DNA from: Grifola frondosa
Taxonomy: Eukaryota > Basidiomycota > Agaricomycetes > Polyporales > Grifolaceae
Assembly (NCBI GenBank): GCA_001683735.1
Contig: LUGG01000002.1
Location: 3,286,001-3,350,000, forward strand
DNA: 64,000 bases
Reading direction: 5' to 3'
Shown: piece after piece, positions 10,795 through 22,610 of the stretch
Position numbering within the stretch: the stretch's first letter is position 1
Layout: every line of letters starts with the position of its first letter
The notes under the pieces: model-generated
What the model was told of the DNA's origin: nothing
The model's database searches: none
The model's input: the letters and a program-made list of their open reading frames with translations, nothing else
Program-made: the position numbers and the translations under genes

Positions 10795-11571
10795 ACCTGG
10801 GAAAGTGATGCTTTCTGGAGGACATTCATTGCTGCATATTCTGCATTTCCTGGAGGATTGTGGGAGTGCTGGGATGCAGAGATTGCACTTGAAGGCCAGT
10901 TTATCGAGGCATGGATGGTCAAGAGTGGACATTCTGGCATGCATCATGACAGTGGAGGGTGCAGCGATACTTGTCAAGGTTGTATGGGTGTTCAGTCTGA
11001 AATCTGGCTGAAATTTACCCAGCTTCTGACAGTCTTCTATGGGCGACGTGCAATCGTTAGTGATTGATAAGGTGGCTTGTATCTCTCAGCTCGGATGTAT
11101 GTTGGAATTTGTATGATTTGATATCAATACATGTGTTGTATCCATATCATGTCCGAACAATCCCAGTAAGCTTAGATAAAAACAATGCATTGAATAAAAA
11201 TATAAGGGCCAAAAGTCGTGTAAGCCCCAATGGTTACTATTATAACATACAAGCACTGATATAATATTATATAGATATAAATATAATACTAGCATAATGC
11301 TTACAATTGATGCTTTCATCTACATAATGTTAATATTGATGCAATGTTTGCTTCCTGATTGCGAGCAAATGCTGACAGCATTGAAGATGCCCTGCCACAA
11401 CATTGTAGATGCCTTGGGATTTCAATGTTGTATCAATGTCTCCACCTCAATGTCCCCCATGGCCTCATGACTTGGATGCTGCCGCAATGCTGTCACCATG
11501 CATTACTGCTACAGGAACAGTGTTGTCACGCTACCTTTCGCTCAATGCCGGCTTGGCAAGTTATCTTATTG

Positions 11572-11602
11572 GCCGTGTAAGCTGCAACAATCCTTACACG
11601 GC
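11572..11602. repeat. Perfect 10-bp stem hairpin
   Basis: GCCGTGTAAG, 11-nt loop, CTTACACGGC. No CTRR sequence follows, so it does not look like a Helitron 3' end. Confidence 0.7.
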
Positions 11603-11739
11603 GGGCATTCCCGATTATTATGGAGAGAAAAATGCATGATATATGCTTGAGTACTCTTACCTAACTCGAGCTTGTTAGGAACATATTAGCTGGCCGGATT
11701 TGATACAGACCATTTCCCATGCATTTCCCATGGTAGCAT

Positions 11740-11774
11740 AAACAAACAAACAACAATAACAACAACAACAACAT
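11740..11774 (+). repeat. (AAC)n-like microsatellite
   Basis: AACAAACAAACAACAATAAC followed by AACAACAAC units. Confidence 0.85.
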
Positions 11775-12000
11775 TGATAGCTTGATATATTCAACCAAAA
11801 GTTAATCTCTCTGGTACTTTCTGATCCCATTATATGCATAAGAAAGTCTACCTGTCATGTGCATTTAGGTGATATTTACAAGTCCACAATATTTACCACA
11901 AAAGAACATACTTCGCCACGTGTGCTATCCGAGTTCTGGAGAGCAAGGCCATCTTGGTGCTGATACGATGAGTTATTGCCAGATTAGAGTGTTGATCTGA

Positions 12001-12072
12001 CAGTTTCTTATCGGTGTTGGCCCAGGTTGGCTGTAAACTCGGGTGCTTATGGCCAACACTGATAAGATACTG
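12001..12072. repeat. 22-bp inverted repeat hairpin
   Basis: 12001-12022 pairs with 12051-12072 with two mismatches (core CTTATCRGTGTTGGCC) around a 28-nt loop. Could be a tiny MITE or a structured transcript; no further support. Confidence 0.6.
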
Positions 12073-12630
12073 CCAGGCCAGTAAGAGCCTTCGGCGGGAT
12101 CATATAACATATGGGCAACCCAGTATCAATGTTCGGCAAGATTAAGCACTATATTATCTAAAGGGAGCACTGCTATGATCAATATTAATTGCCATTCTGA
12201 TATTCCATTTACTGTATAACCAATAATCTAAATATGGTATAATATATGACATAGTAACTACAAGTACTTCATCCTGCAAACTAACTCTCACTTGTAGCAA
12301 TCATACTAGCATGCTGAAGGGAAAGAATATAAGTATAGTATCATTAAAATGTGCATATACTCACCTTCTCAGCTCCGGCAAGCATAAGACAATTTAGTTA
12401 GTGGCTGAGAAATATTGATATACAAATGATAACTCATACTCACTAATGTACCAATATGAGACTTGGAGTGGAACTGGAGTGCATAAACTGGCAGATAAAA
12501 TGAGAAAGAGTATAAGAGTACAGTGTCAAGAGATGTTAAGACATAACACAGATGTCGCACTCATTTGTATGCATTGTTCAAACTCCACCATTACTTCAAA
12601 TTAAAGAGTTCTAAAGTGGCCATGATGCTA

Positions 12631-12850
12631 CATCAGCAAAACTCAAATTTCTCTTGCCACTCTTTGGGCTTTTCTTAGTTCTTTTCAGTTCTTTTCTTCT
12701 TTATTAACATAAAAAATTGCCTTTTTTGGACACTTTTTAAGTAAAAAAAGGAGCGAGCCCTTCTTTTATTCCTTTTTCTTCTTAATTTTCTTAAATAAGC
12801 ATTTTAAGTAGCAAAAAGTAACTAAAAGGAAAATTCAAGTTTTGCTGATG
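12631..12850. mobile_element. Candidate 220-bp MITE
   Basis: Starts CATCAGCAAAACTCAAATTT and ends with the inverse (AAATTCAAGTTTTGCTGATG), about 18 of 20 paired. Both sides have a nearby TA (GCTA| and |CTA). Interior is pyrimidine/purine-skewed, again partly self-complementary. No coding sequence. Confidence 0.55.
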
Positions 12851-13720
12851 CTATGTTTGTCATTGTTCACCCATTTTTCGACATGCTGTCATGCACTAAA
12901 CATGGTTGGTATCTGAACAGGGTCAAGATGACCATCTTTGGCAATCAAGTCAACCAAGTGCCATAATATGCACAGCACACCAAGGTCGCCATCAGGATTG
13001 AGTTTAGACATTATCAATCATGTCAAATCTCCACCCAACTATCCCACCCAATCGACACATGCCATGGTGCCCCATGATAATTGATCCTCAGTTTTCCATT
13101 CTATTATATGACACACTTGCCACTAGATTTGACCTCATGCCACAGTCCAGATTTGTACACCTTATGGATTGATCTGAAATCACATTCACAGGCCACATCA
13201 ACCACATCATCTAGTACCAGGAGACACAAATATTTCTCACCCTTTCTCACATTAATGGCACCTGCACCATCAGTTTCACAGTATAATATGAGTATGTCCA
13301 GTATTCACTCATCTTCTATGCAATGACCTGGTGGTGATATACTCTATATGCTGTCAGTCCAGATAATGAGATGACAAAGCCAAAATTCAAGTTTTACCCT
13401 CTTCGCCCACTTGTAAATAATGATAACCATTGCTAAACCAAGTGGGATAGGATGAAAAACATGGAGGATCATGAGAAAAAGAAGTGCAGGAAAGAATCTA
13501 GATGCAGAAAAGTTAGAAGGCAAGAAGTCAAACATAGCAGGACATCACAGACATAAAAGGAAAAAGATCAGGTTGTGCACACACTTTAAATAGCTTTACA
13601 TATGAATGTAAATTAAATCTTGTGGTGCAAATTTAACAAGTGCAGGAGTGAATTTGCCAGGCCTGATAAGACACCCATAATAACATACAATCAATCACAT
13701 GATGTGCAAGACTTTGGATG
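12851..13720. other. No recognisable gene
   Basis: A short minus-strand frame at 13014-12894 (MSKLNPDGDLGVLCILWHLV...) is uninterrupted for 40 residues but I cannot connect it to any exon or family. Otherwise non-coding. Confidence 0.4.
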
Positions 13721-13728
13721 CCGTGCAA

Positions 13729-14107
13729 TAGTGTTGCTGCAGCTAAGTCAGGCCTAAATGCTATATGACTCATAATTGTGCAGTTTTTAAGATATTACAA
13801 TGATCTTACTTTAATTTTGTAGCTTATATATAGCCGCATAATCTTGCCACATATCAAAATGTTATACCTTGTATTGATGGAGATATGGCCAAAAAGCCGA
13901 TTGCAAAGTCCGACTTTGTAGTCAGCTTTTTATCAATGTAACTGAAATTGAAATACATTCAAGATTATTATGCAAATGGTGGTGTTACATTCAAATACAT
14001 ATACATCTTAGCTATTAATTTCAATTAAGATCATGTCATTATCTGTAAAACTCATGTCAGAATATCTAAAAAGCTGAAACAGGTGTGACTAAGCCGTGGC
14101 AACATTA
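13729..14107 (+). mobile_element. hAT-like MITE, copy B
   Basis: 379 bp, TAGTGTTGC...GCAACATTA, flanked by a perfect 8-bp duplication CCGTGCAA (13721-13728 and 14108-14115). Same orientation as copy A. Confidence 0.9.
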
Positions 14108-14642
14108 CCGTGCAACCAAGGCATCCTTTTGCAAGCAAGGCTAACATTGCAAAGGCTTTCAATGCAAGGTGAAGTTTGCAAAATATGTCAAAAAGCTGAG
14201 AATTTGCTGATGAGGCTAATTTGGCAAAGGTAGGTATTTTTTTGCATCACACTGTTAAATGACACAATATGCAGTATATTTATTGACACGTATAATACAT
14301 AGCAAACACGAGAAGCATAATAAGCAGTGCATATAATAGCAGGCAATGATGGTGCAGAATGGGAGACCTGCAAGATAGCAATCTCTGAGCAGTAGAGCAT
14401 GAAACAGTGACATGGTGTCAAAAGCACACGTGAAAATGAGAACAGAATGAGATGAAAGGGAAGGATGAGTAATTTAAGCCTCTAGAATAAAATAAATAAA
14501 TATTCTTGTCAATTTGTGGACAGTTTGATGACTTACTGGAGTTTGCACTCCCAGTCTGTCTTAGCGCTGCAGCGTTGACACACACTGCATGCTGTTCAGC
14601 AAGTTTTTGATGTGTGGACTTATGTGAGCAAGAACCATTCAT

Positions 14643-15895
14643 TCAGATGCCCTTATTGGATGTCGCTTTGTTGAATATCTTCCTGCGTGCAAATGTCAGC
14701 ATTATATCAAGCCCAGAATATGATGGACACTTACTTGTTCCACCAGGCAATTGTTGCCTTACTCCAGAGTGGATCACTTGAAGGCCTGTTAGTGTTGCCA
14801 CAGCTTAGTCACACCTGTTTCAGCTTTTTACATATTCTGACATGAATTTTGCAGATAAAGATATAATCTTAATTGAAATTAATAGCTAAGATGTATATGT
14901 ATTTGAATGTAACACCACCATTTGCATAATTATCTTGAATATGTTTCAATTTCAATTACATTGGTAAAAAAGCTGACTAAAAAGTCGGACTTTGCAATCG
15001 GCTTTTTGGCCATATCTCCATCAATACAAGGTATAACATTTTAACATTTGGCAAGATTATGCGGCTATATATAGGCTACGAAATGAATGTAAGATCACTA
15101 TAATATCTGGAAAACTGCAGAAGTTATGAGTCATATACTATTTAGGCCTGACTTAGCTGCAGCAACACTAAGGCCTGTCAAAGAGACCCACAAGAATATG
15201 GAAGAAGTCACTGGATTGAAGTTGCTGTTAATCTGAGCCCACTGAGCTTGGCTATTCAGGATGAAGTGCACCTATGAACAGAAGAAATTAGTAGAAGACA
15301 CCAGAAATATATGAAACTTACCAAAACTGCAACATAGGCAATGAGCCAAGAGGTTACAGAAGTAATGTTGTACTTCTGTGCCAAGGGCAGTTTGCTGGGC
15401 CCATTCTCCTTTTCACCTGCATGCTTCTTCACATTTTGGGGCCCCAGAAAGAGTGATTTGAAGCACTAGAAGCAATCATAAGTAACAATAAATCATGCAG
15501 GCTGAAAGCATACCATAACCAGGAGAGTGCCATGAAGAAAACCCTTGTCAATTGCCTCAGGATTATACTCATCTTGATTATACAGGAAGGAAGGGTAGTC
15601 ATCAGTGGTTACTTCAGTGTCCCCATCACCAATAGAAGCACAGAATCTATGCTGCAATATTAGTACAAAATGAATGTAGGATTGAAAATGTACACATGAG
15701 GGTCCTTATCAAAGTCAGGTAGTAATTTCTGGGGGAAGCAACCATCTGGTGGTGACGTTCTTGAACCCACACCTGTCCTTCAAGTCCATGTCCAACGGGG
15801 GATATTTTGGATCTTTGGGAAGTAATTGAGGATCATGTAGCACAGCACTCCTACATTGTCGAAATGCACCTTGTGCACCATGTCGTCAAGCTAGA
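14643..15895 (-). pseudogene. DUF6698-family protein, disrupted by MITE copy C
   Basis: Exon-like blocks read right to left. From about 15890: LDDMVHKVHFDNVGVL; 15770: PPDGCFPQKLLPDFDKDPH; 15640: TTDDYPSFLYNQDEYNPEAI, then KGFLHGTLLVM; 15470: KSLFLGPQNVKKHAGEKENG, then YNITSVTSWLIAYVAVL; 15270: VHFILNSQAQWAQI. A block SSDPLWSKATIAWWNK (14782-14736) lies beyond the MITE, then an intron (GTAAGTGTCC..ACGCAG) and KIFNKATSNKGI-stop at 14643. The order 'LLVM..SIAYVAV..R/HFALSS..DDPxExxE...WWNRxIF' is the DUF6698 pattern I know from Agaricomycete mobile-element clusters. Function unknown. The insertion splits the exon after the TSD AGGCCTGT. Confidence 0.6.
14790..15170 (-). mobile_element. hAT-like MITE, copy C
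   Basis: 381 bp in inverse orientation, TAGTGTTGCC...GCAACACTA, with a perfect 8-bp duplication AGGCCTGT (14782-14789, 15171-15178). It interrupts the DUF6698 exon, so it jumped after that gene was already in place. Confidence 0.9.
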
Positions 15896-15920
15896 ATGCA
15901 ATAAGATTAATAAAGTGTTG

Positions 15921-16780
15921 ATACCCTCTTGCCGACTCTAACCTATAAAACACCTAATATGTATCCTATAAGTTGTAAAGTCAGTAGCAATGAGATATGG
16001 TGTGAATGGGCTCTTGAGTTCTCGCAGAGGCCCTTGCACTATACTGAGTAACTGATTATGCTCACATGTCACAAGTGAATTGTGCATCTCTGAAGTTTGA
16101 AAAATGTAGAACAATATAAAAGAAATGCTTAACAATATTGTCTCTTTGTGTACTCCACACGTATCACAACTTTAGTGAGGTTTTCTTGATCACAGGTTCA
16201 CAGTTGCAGTGTGTATAATAGCCTACACATAGAGTCGCAAGTATCATGGTTGCAGCTTCGCAGTGTGAGGTAGAGTTTCTAAGTGAAGATAGACATGATT
16301 GCAAGTAGCTGACAATTTTAAACTCTGTACTTGTGGGGGAAACTCATATCTGATTCACATCGTATTGTACATGAATTTTTATGGACTATACTGCACATTC
16401 AAAATGTGAAAAGACCTCAGTACAGATTAAAAACTGATTGCAAGTACCTTGGAATGAACATATCCTGTGAAATATGCTAACTAGTAAGGGAAAAGTCAGT
16501 CGCAATATTAACGAAGGTCTGAGATGAAACATGACACAAGTAAGCTATGGACAATCAGGGTGAAAGGGGAATACAGAAAGTATGGTGGCTGAACTACTAC
16601 ACCTGCCCATATAGCCATGCACTGCACTGGCCTGTGAAACATGTGAAGGCACATGTGAGTAGATGCACGGCCTTCTCGGGGCATCTATTGTAAAGGGAAA
16701 TGTGTCACATCAGTAGTATGGTCTGGAATGCACCACAAATGATAGTTGCGACATCACATTGACATGTGGAGTCGCATGGC
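15921..16780 (+). repeat. ~860-bp direct repeat, copy 1
   Basis: Aligns with 17784-18650 with many substitutions and small indels. Shared landmarks: CTATAAAACAC, CAGTAGCAATGAGATAT, GAACAATATAAAAGAAATGC and ACTTGTGGGGGAAACTCRTATCT. TATA-like words and spacing suggest a promoter-bearing repeat such as an LTR of a short non-autonomous element, but TG..CA ends and a TSD were not identified. Confidence 0.55.
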
Positions 16781-16791
16781 ATAGCTAAATT

Positions 16792-17173
16792 TAGTGTTGC
16801 TGCAGCTAAGTCAGGCCTAAATAATATATGACTCATAACTTGTGCACTTTGTCAGATATTACAATGATCTTACTTTAATTTTGTAGCTTATATATAGCCG
16901 CATAATCTTGCCACATATCGAAGTGTTATACCTTGTATTGATGGAGATATGGCCAAAAAGCCAATTGCAAAGTCTGACTTTTTAGTCAGCTTTTTTTACC
17001 AATGTAACTCAAATTGAAACATATTCAAGATAATTATGCAAATGGTGGTGTTACATTCAAATACATATACATCTTAGCTATTAATTTCAATTAAGATCAT
17101 ATCATTATCTGCAAAACTCATGTCAGAATATCGAAAAAGCTGAAACAGGTGTGACTAAGCCATGGCAACACTA
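16792..17173 (+). mobile_element. hAT-like MITE, copy D
   Basis: 382 bp, TAGTGTTGC...GCAACACTA, perfect 8-bp duplication GCTAAATT (16784-16791, 17174-17181). Located between the two ~860-bp direct repeats. Confidence 0.9.
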
Positions 17174-17612
17174 GCTAAATTGATTATGTATGTGATCTGA
17201 GGCTGGGCAGGAGTTGAAAAGACTAAGATCAATGTTTTACCCATGTGATCCACCAGGTAGACACATGTAGAACACCGAACAATTGGATCACAAGTGTTTT
17301 GATATGTTGCATGTCACCACGAGGTCATTTTGAATGGTAGGATTATGCATTGCATGAATTTTGGGTGTATAAAGTAGTGGGACCTTTGATAGTTGATGTT
17401 TGATTAATTGCATGTCGTGATGAAGCTGGAGAATATTGTGCAAGTGACCTGCAATGACATAATCACAGGTTTGATCCTACTAGAATAGTAACCTGGGAGA
17501 TTGTCAGCTGTTCAAAATAATAAATGCATGCATGCCCTGAAAACTCTTCTTGTGTCTCTTCTTGCCCTTCCACACTTGCTGCATATCATTTTCATTCGAC
17601 TCCTCTGCTGCA

Positions 17613-17804
17613 ATGGATCCTCGCTCTGCCACTGACTTGTTTGCTAGTCTTCCTACTGATAAACATGCTCTGTTCATCAATCGTGCTATAAAAATTTCCG
17701 AAACAGCTGTTCTTACACTCTCTGCCACTGGCTTGATGGACGAAGTGCACAAGTTGAATGGAAAACAGTTGGCAACTGCGATGATACTCTCTTGCCAACT
17801 CTGA
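17613..17804 (+). CDS. Possible first exon, unrecognised
   Basis: MDPRSATDLFASLPTDKHAL... runs 63 codons and reads like a genuine soluble N-terminus. It stops at the edge of the second direct repeat. A splice into the cysteine-cluster pseudogene downstream (18.9-20.6 kb) is possible but I could not fix a donor. Low confidence as a stand-alone gene. Confidence 0.3.
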   Translation: MDPRSATDLFASLPTDKHALFINRAIKISETAVLTLSATGLMDEVHKLNGKQLATAMILSCQL

Positions 17805-18650
17805 TCTATAAAACACAAATATGTATCCTATATTATTAAGTCAGTAGCAATGAGATATAATGTGAATGGGCTCTTGATTTCTCGCAGAGGTCCATTGTGC
17901 AGAACTGAATGACTGATTATGCTCATGAATTGCAAGTGAATTGCATGTCTCTGAGCCTTGAGAAATGCAGAACAATATAAAAGAAATGCTTAACAATACT
18001 ATCTCTTTGTGTACTCCATGTGTATCACAGCTGAAGAGGTCTCCTTGATCACAGGTTCAAAGTCGCAATGTGTATAGAGGTCTACACGTATGGTTGCAAG
18101 TATCATGATCACAGTTTCGCAGTGTGAGAAGAGCTTTAAGTGTAGAGTGAATGCAATCACAAGTGAAGTCAATGATTTTTGAGCTCTGTACTTGTGGGGG
18201 AAACTCGTATCTATCTCATATTGTATTGTACATGAATCTTTTGTAAGCTACTCTATGTATCTGAAATGTGAAATGATTGTAATGCATTCAGTGAGCCTAT
18301 CGCAACTACTTTGTGGTGAACATATCCTGTGAAATATCGTAAACTAGTAGGGAATAAATCAGCCACAATGTTAGTAACAGTCAGTAATGAAACATGACAC
18401 AAGTAAGTTATAAACATTTCAGGGGAACAGCAACACAGGAATTATGGTGGCTGACCACTAAACCTGCCACATATAGACATGCACTGCACCAGTATGCAAA
18501 ACACGTGAAGACATGTGTGAGTAGATGTGCAGCCTTCTCGGAGCATTTAGAGGAGATGGGGTACATCGTGTTTCAGATGCGGGCCAGCATGTGCCTAATA
18601 ACAATAGTGGCTTCGACAGGATGACATTTCTGTGATGTGTGGCTGCGATA
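17784..18650 (+). repeat. ~860-bp direct repeat, copy 2
   Basis: Partner of 15921-16780. Inside, a shorter duplication recurs (TGATCACAGGTTCAAAG.. and TGATCACAGTTTCGCAG..), also present in copy 1. Confidence 0.55.
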
Positions 18651-18959
18651 CATGTCTAAGGTTTTTGTGAGGGCATGGAAACTCCAACAACAGATTATTG
18701 TTAGGATGTGAAGCTGTTCAGTCAAATTGCAACATCTGTGTTCCATGAAGATGAGAACTGCACTGTTTTTGGACTGTGGTAACAGTTCTTCATGTGATGT
18801 GATGTGTTAATATTGTGAATGTAGCCCTCTTCACACCATCTCTGTGTTGCGTAAGAATGATAGTAAAATCACGAAGATATTGGGGTGCATATCACGTGCA
18901 CATCAGCGATCGTAAGGATTGGCATCTGTAAACCTCATCAAACAAATATGCTCATCATT

Positions 18960-20553
18960 TTTATCCATAGAACATTCTCCGTGCTGATGCCAACGACATG
19001 CAACAGAAGGCTATCAATCAATGGCTGGTTGTCACAAGTCATGCTTTTGCTGGAGTCTATCATGAAGATTGGGAGGAATGGGCCAGTAACTTTATGTGAT
19101 GTCCTGACCCTAGTTCTGCCTTGCAAGCCAAGTTATGGCATCATTTGGGGAGTGGTGATGCTGAATATTCTGATAGTGGAAGGCTTGGGCTGCTGACACT
19201 TGGTGATAAACCTGAGGTTGCTGATAACAATGTGAAAGTGGAGAAGGGAGAGGAAGATGATGAGGATGAAGAGGTTGATGAACTGATCAAATCTCCTCCA
19301 CGTCAGCCTGTGATCAAATGCTGCAAGACTCAAAAGTCCGAGGAGGAGAGGCCGATAACAATTTTTGATGATGTGACTATCATGGCTGAGTGAAAGAAGC
19401 TTCACACAAAAGGCTTTACTTTGCTTGTTGGGGAGATGACTGATGGTGTCATTCGAAACATTCACATTGCAGGGGGTGCAGAGAAGCTCAACAAGAGGAA
19501 CACTGCTATTGGTGAAGTCAAGGGATCGGTATGTCCTCTTATTTATCGCAAGTACTCGTCCTTGTGCCGATTCTTCCCTAGTGCAATTGGTGTATCAAAG
19601 TGGGTCACCCATTTCTGTGTGCACTTCACAGTTTGGAGCATAAGTGCTATGACTGCATACACAATAAGAAAGATTGCAAGTGGAACAGGTTGATGCATGA
19701 CAAAACACTGGTAAGTTGCAATCTATTTGACATATTCTGCATATTGCTTGATTTTTGTTTCTAGCTTAATTTAGCATGCACCAAGATGGTTTCTATTAAG
19801 CCTGCTGTAGTTCCACCTGGGACTGATATCCCTCCAGCCCATTCACCTACAATTCATATCCCTCCTCACAAGTTAACTGTGCCTTCCATTCCTGCTCCTG
19901 TGACTGTGGCTGCTTCTGCTGCTGCAGTAAGGATGCTTTCTGCTCTTCTGATCATTCTGATTGAGACTTTGCCTCCAAAGGCTCCTGTAACTCATCATGC
20001 GACTCGTGCATCTGCTGCACTGGGTTCTGTGTTGGCTCCTGTGTCTGCTTCTGCACCATTCATGCTAGAGTCTTTTATCAACCTTGCAACAGTTAGCAAG
20101 AAGGGTAAGCCTGCAAAAAAGGCTCCTGCAAAGGTTCCCACTCCTCCTCAGCATGACAAAATGCCTCATTCCATCTTTGAACCAGTGGCGGGCCTTCTCC
20201 CTCCTCCTTCTCCTGCTGGCGATCCTCTTTTTCTGTCATCACCTGACCCTTCACCTGTTCCTGAGGCTGGACCATCACATCTGTTTGGTGCTCATCAAGA
20301 GCCTCCAGTCTTTGTCAATCCTCATGCCCCTCCTCCGTTCATCCTCGACCCTTTGGCTGCAATGCGATACCATGCACTGAGTGAATGTAAATACCTTCTC
20401 AACATGGAAATTGACATGTGTAACACCGAGATTTTCCACATTAATGAGGAGATGTGCTGGATTGTGGAGGATGCTGATGGAAACCCTGATACATGGGTGG
20501 GTTCTGCTTGCATCAGTGAGTATTTGTCTTGGCTCACAAATGACACCTGTTAA
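18960..20553 (+). pseudogene. Cysteine-cluster (Zn2Cys6-like) family member, decayed
   Basis: In one frame: RADANDMQQKAINQWLVVTS, HEDWEEWASNFM, then LQAKLWHHLGSGDAEYSD, an acidic stretch EEDDEDEEVDEL, and a KRNT-type basic piece. A 53-bp intron (19529-19582, GTATGT..CCCTAG) follows. After it comes C-x2-C-x8-C-x8-C-x2-C-x6-C (CNWCIKVGHPFLC...CYDC...C), a second intron (about 19711-19765) and a 260-aa Pro/Ala-rich tail ending ICEYLSWLTNDTC-like at 20553. In-frame TGA at 19097 and 19391 make it a pseudogene. Same architecture as the genes at 39.2, 43.7 and 55.5 kb: helical start, basic linker, six-cysteine cluster, low-complexity and helical tail. Confidence 0.5.
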
Positions 20554-20559
20554 CATGTT

Positions 20560-21367
20560 TTAGATCAGCCCAGGGCATCATCCGGAGTGGTTGCAAGTAG
20601 TTGGATGAAAGGATGTGTTCACAACTATGTCACATGGAAAGTGGACCATGTTTCCTTTCTCTTATGCTGTTTGCTTTGGCACATCGCAGTGTGTACATCT
20701 TCCATATGCTTGTCCTTTGTCTGCATAGTCATCTCACTCCTTGTCACATATTTGTACAATGTATGATATCTTGTTTTCTTTGTCTTGTGATTGTAGTATC
20801 TTTGTATCTGTAGGATATATTTAAATGAAAATGAATCCTTAGATGAATATCTGCTTAACATAAGTGAAGTAAAATCACAAAATTTGAGCTACATAAACTC
20901 GCTCATATTGCGTCGCATTGAGACCTTCTTCTCCTCACTGAAATTCTGACTGTCCTCAGTCATCGTCTCAGTGCTGAGTAGAAATCATTGTTGTGACAGA
21001 ATTATAATCATTGCAAGTAAATAAGTGGACTCAACGAGAAATATGGTACAAGGGGAAAGGCTCAGTTGATCTTCATTGCCATAAAATCCCTGCGAGGCTT
21101 TGCACAACTGTTGCAATGACTATCGCGACTTACATGAATCACTATAAGTACAGAAAAGCGGTAAGCATATGCAAAACATAGGTAAGCGAAATGTATGTGA
21201 ATCACAAGTTCATTCTTGAGGAAGATCTTCTTTGTCCTCTGCCTCAATGTGCTCCATATCATCCTGAATTTCTTTGTCATCTCCTTACGATGTGGCTTCA
21301 CACATTTTTCGCAGATGCTGTTCATCGATATCTAGTAGTGCCTGTTGGACTACAATCAATTTTCGCA
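20560..21367. other. No recognisable gene
   Basis: AT-rich sequence between the cysteine-cluster pseudogene and the transposon leader. A minus-strand frame with CEKCVKP and CNSCAKP (21325-21062) has paired CxxC but no family assignment. Confidence 0.4.
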
Positions 21368-22610
21368 TTGTCGTGTATTTCCAGTGATTGATATTAAACA
21401 ACCACTACTTTTACCAAATAATCAAAAGACTATCTGATGAGAGTAATATTTGTTTTATAGTGAGGGTTATTTCCTAAAAGATGGGTGCACCAAGCTTGAC
21501 GGGGTTTCCTACTTTTCTGGACAGAGGCTCAGTTGGGTTCGATTGTGAAAGTGTACTTTCTACTTTTCACAAAAGATCACAATGCTCTGTGAATCGTTCT
21601 ACAGTGTTCAATTACTCAAAATATACCTGTGAGGACTAGAAACAATGGCAAGGCTTGACTTAAATAGCCTGCTCTGTCAGTACACTACAAAATTTCTACA
21701 AAGTCACTGTCTTGGTGCAGTACTTTGCTATTACGATGAATTCCGCCTGGTGAATAGGGAATGCTCCTGGACTTCTTTTCCAGAGACTTATACTCCTCAA
21801 TCCACTCACAGGACAACTATCCAAACAATAACAAACTCTTTCTTAACACTGCTCACCTGGTGCCTTTGCAACAGGGGCTTCTGTCCTAACAAAGGTCTAA
21901 ACAACTAATCTGCCTAAACTTGTACTCCCAAAGTCTCTTGCTTTGGCAAGTTAACAATGCAGGTCAATACTCAGTAAGCAGATGGGCCTAGGCAATACTT
22001 CTGATGTGCCCCAAGTTAAGAGAAAGAATATAAATTGTGAGGGAGAGCTACTGAGGAAGGAATCTGGGGGAGAAAGAATATATTGGAATGATTTGGGCGA
22101 TTTTTCGCTCGCCCTTATATACCCTCCTGAATCCTTCCATTTATCTATTCTATTATATTCTATTTTATGGCTGACTAATCCTCTTCTTGTTCACCAATCC
22201 ACTCCCAATGCTTACCAATCCACCAATTTTCCTGCTGACAAATGGCTTTTAGAAGTTGCTGAAAGCATCTCTAATCTACTGGCACTTTCTGCATAGTTCT
22301 ATCTCCTTCTGAACAATTCTCCCAGGTTTTATAAGTTCCTAGAATGTTCTCCATGATTCTATATTATTCTGAAATCTGTCAGAATATTCTGGAAATTTTC
22401 TTGAGCTTCTGGATTATTCCAGGATATTTTGAAGTAAAAAATTTCGATTAAAGTCCTTCTTTTGAAGACTGTAATCTTCTGGAAAGTTCCAGAAACTTCT
22501 TTTCTGCTATGTGATTCCAGAATGTTCATGAATATGAAGCCACAGGTCTATTTATCCATGTCACAGTTGCCACAGTGTCCAATTGCTGATCCAATCCAGA
22601 TTATATATTC
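21368..22610 (+). repeat. Transposon leader block, copy 2
   Basis: Begins TGTCGTGTATTTCCAG exactly as 2221 does and stays alignable to 22605 (GATCCAATCCAGATTATAT). It holds a TATA-like CCCTTATATACCC and the conserved heat-shock arrays. It leads directly into the transposase pseudogene, so it is probably that element's 5' region. No CACGACA end was found downstream of the pseudogene. Confidence 0.7.
22477..22499 (+). promoter_or_regulatory. Five-unit perfect heat-shock element (copy 2)
   Basis: Identical to 3500-3522: five alternating TTC/GAA units with 2-bp gaps. Confidence 0.6.

Larger units (their letters stand above)
10803..12630. other. Gene-poor stretch with small hairpins and a microsatellite
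   Basis: Contains a minus-strand Cys/His-bearing open frame (near 10977-10805, KYRCTLHCHDACQNVHS in one frame) that is broken and unassigned, hairpins at 11572-11602 and 12001-12072, and an AAC repeat. No supported gene. Confidence 0.5.

Noticed and set aside
11572..11602. Helitron 3' hairpin
   Set aside because: No CTRR end follows within the expected distance.
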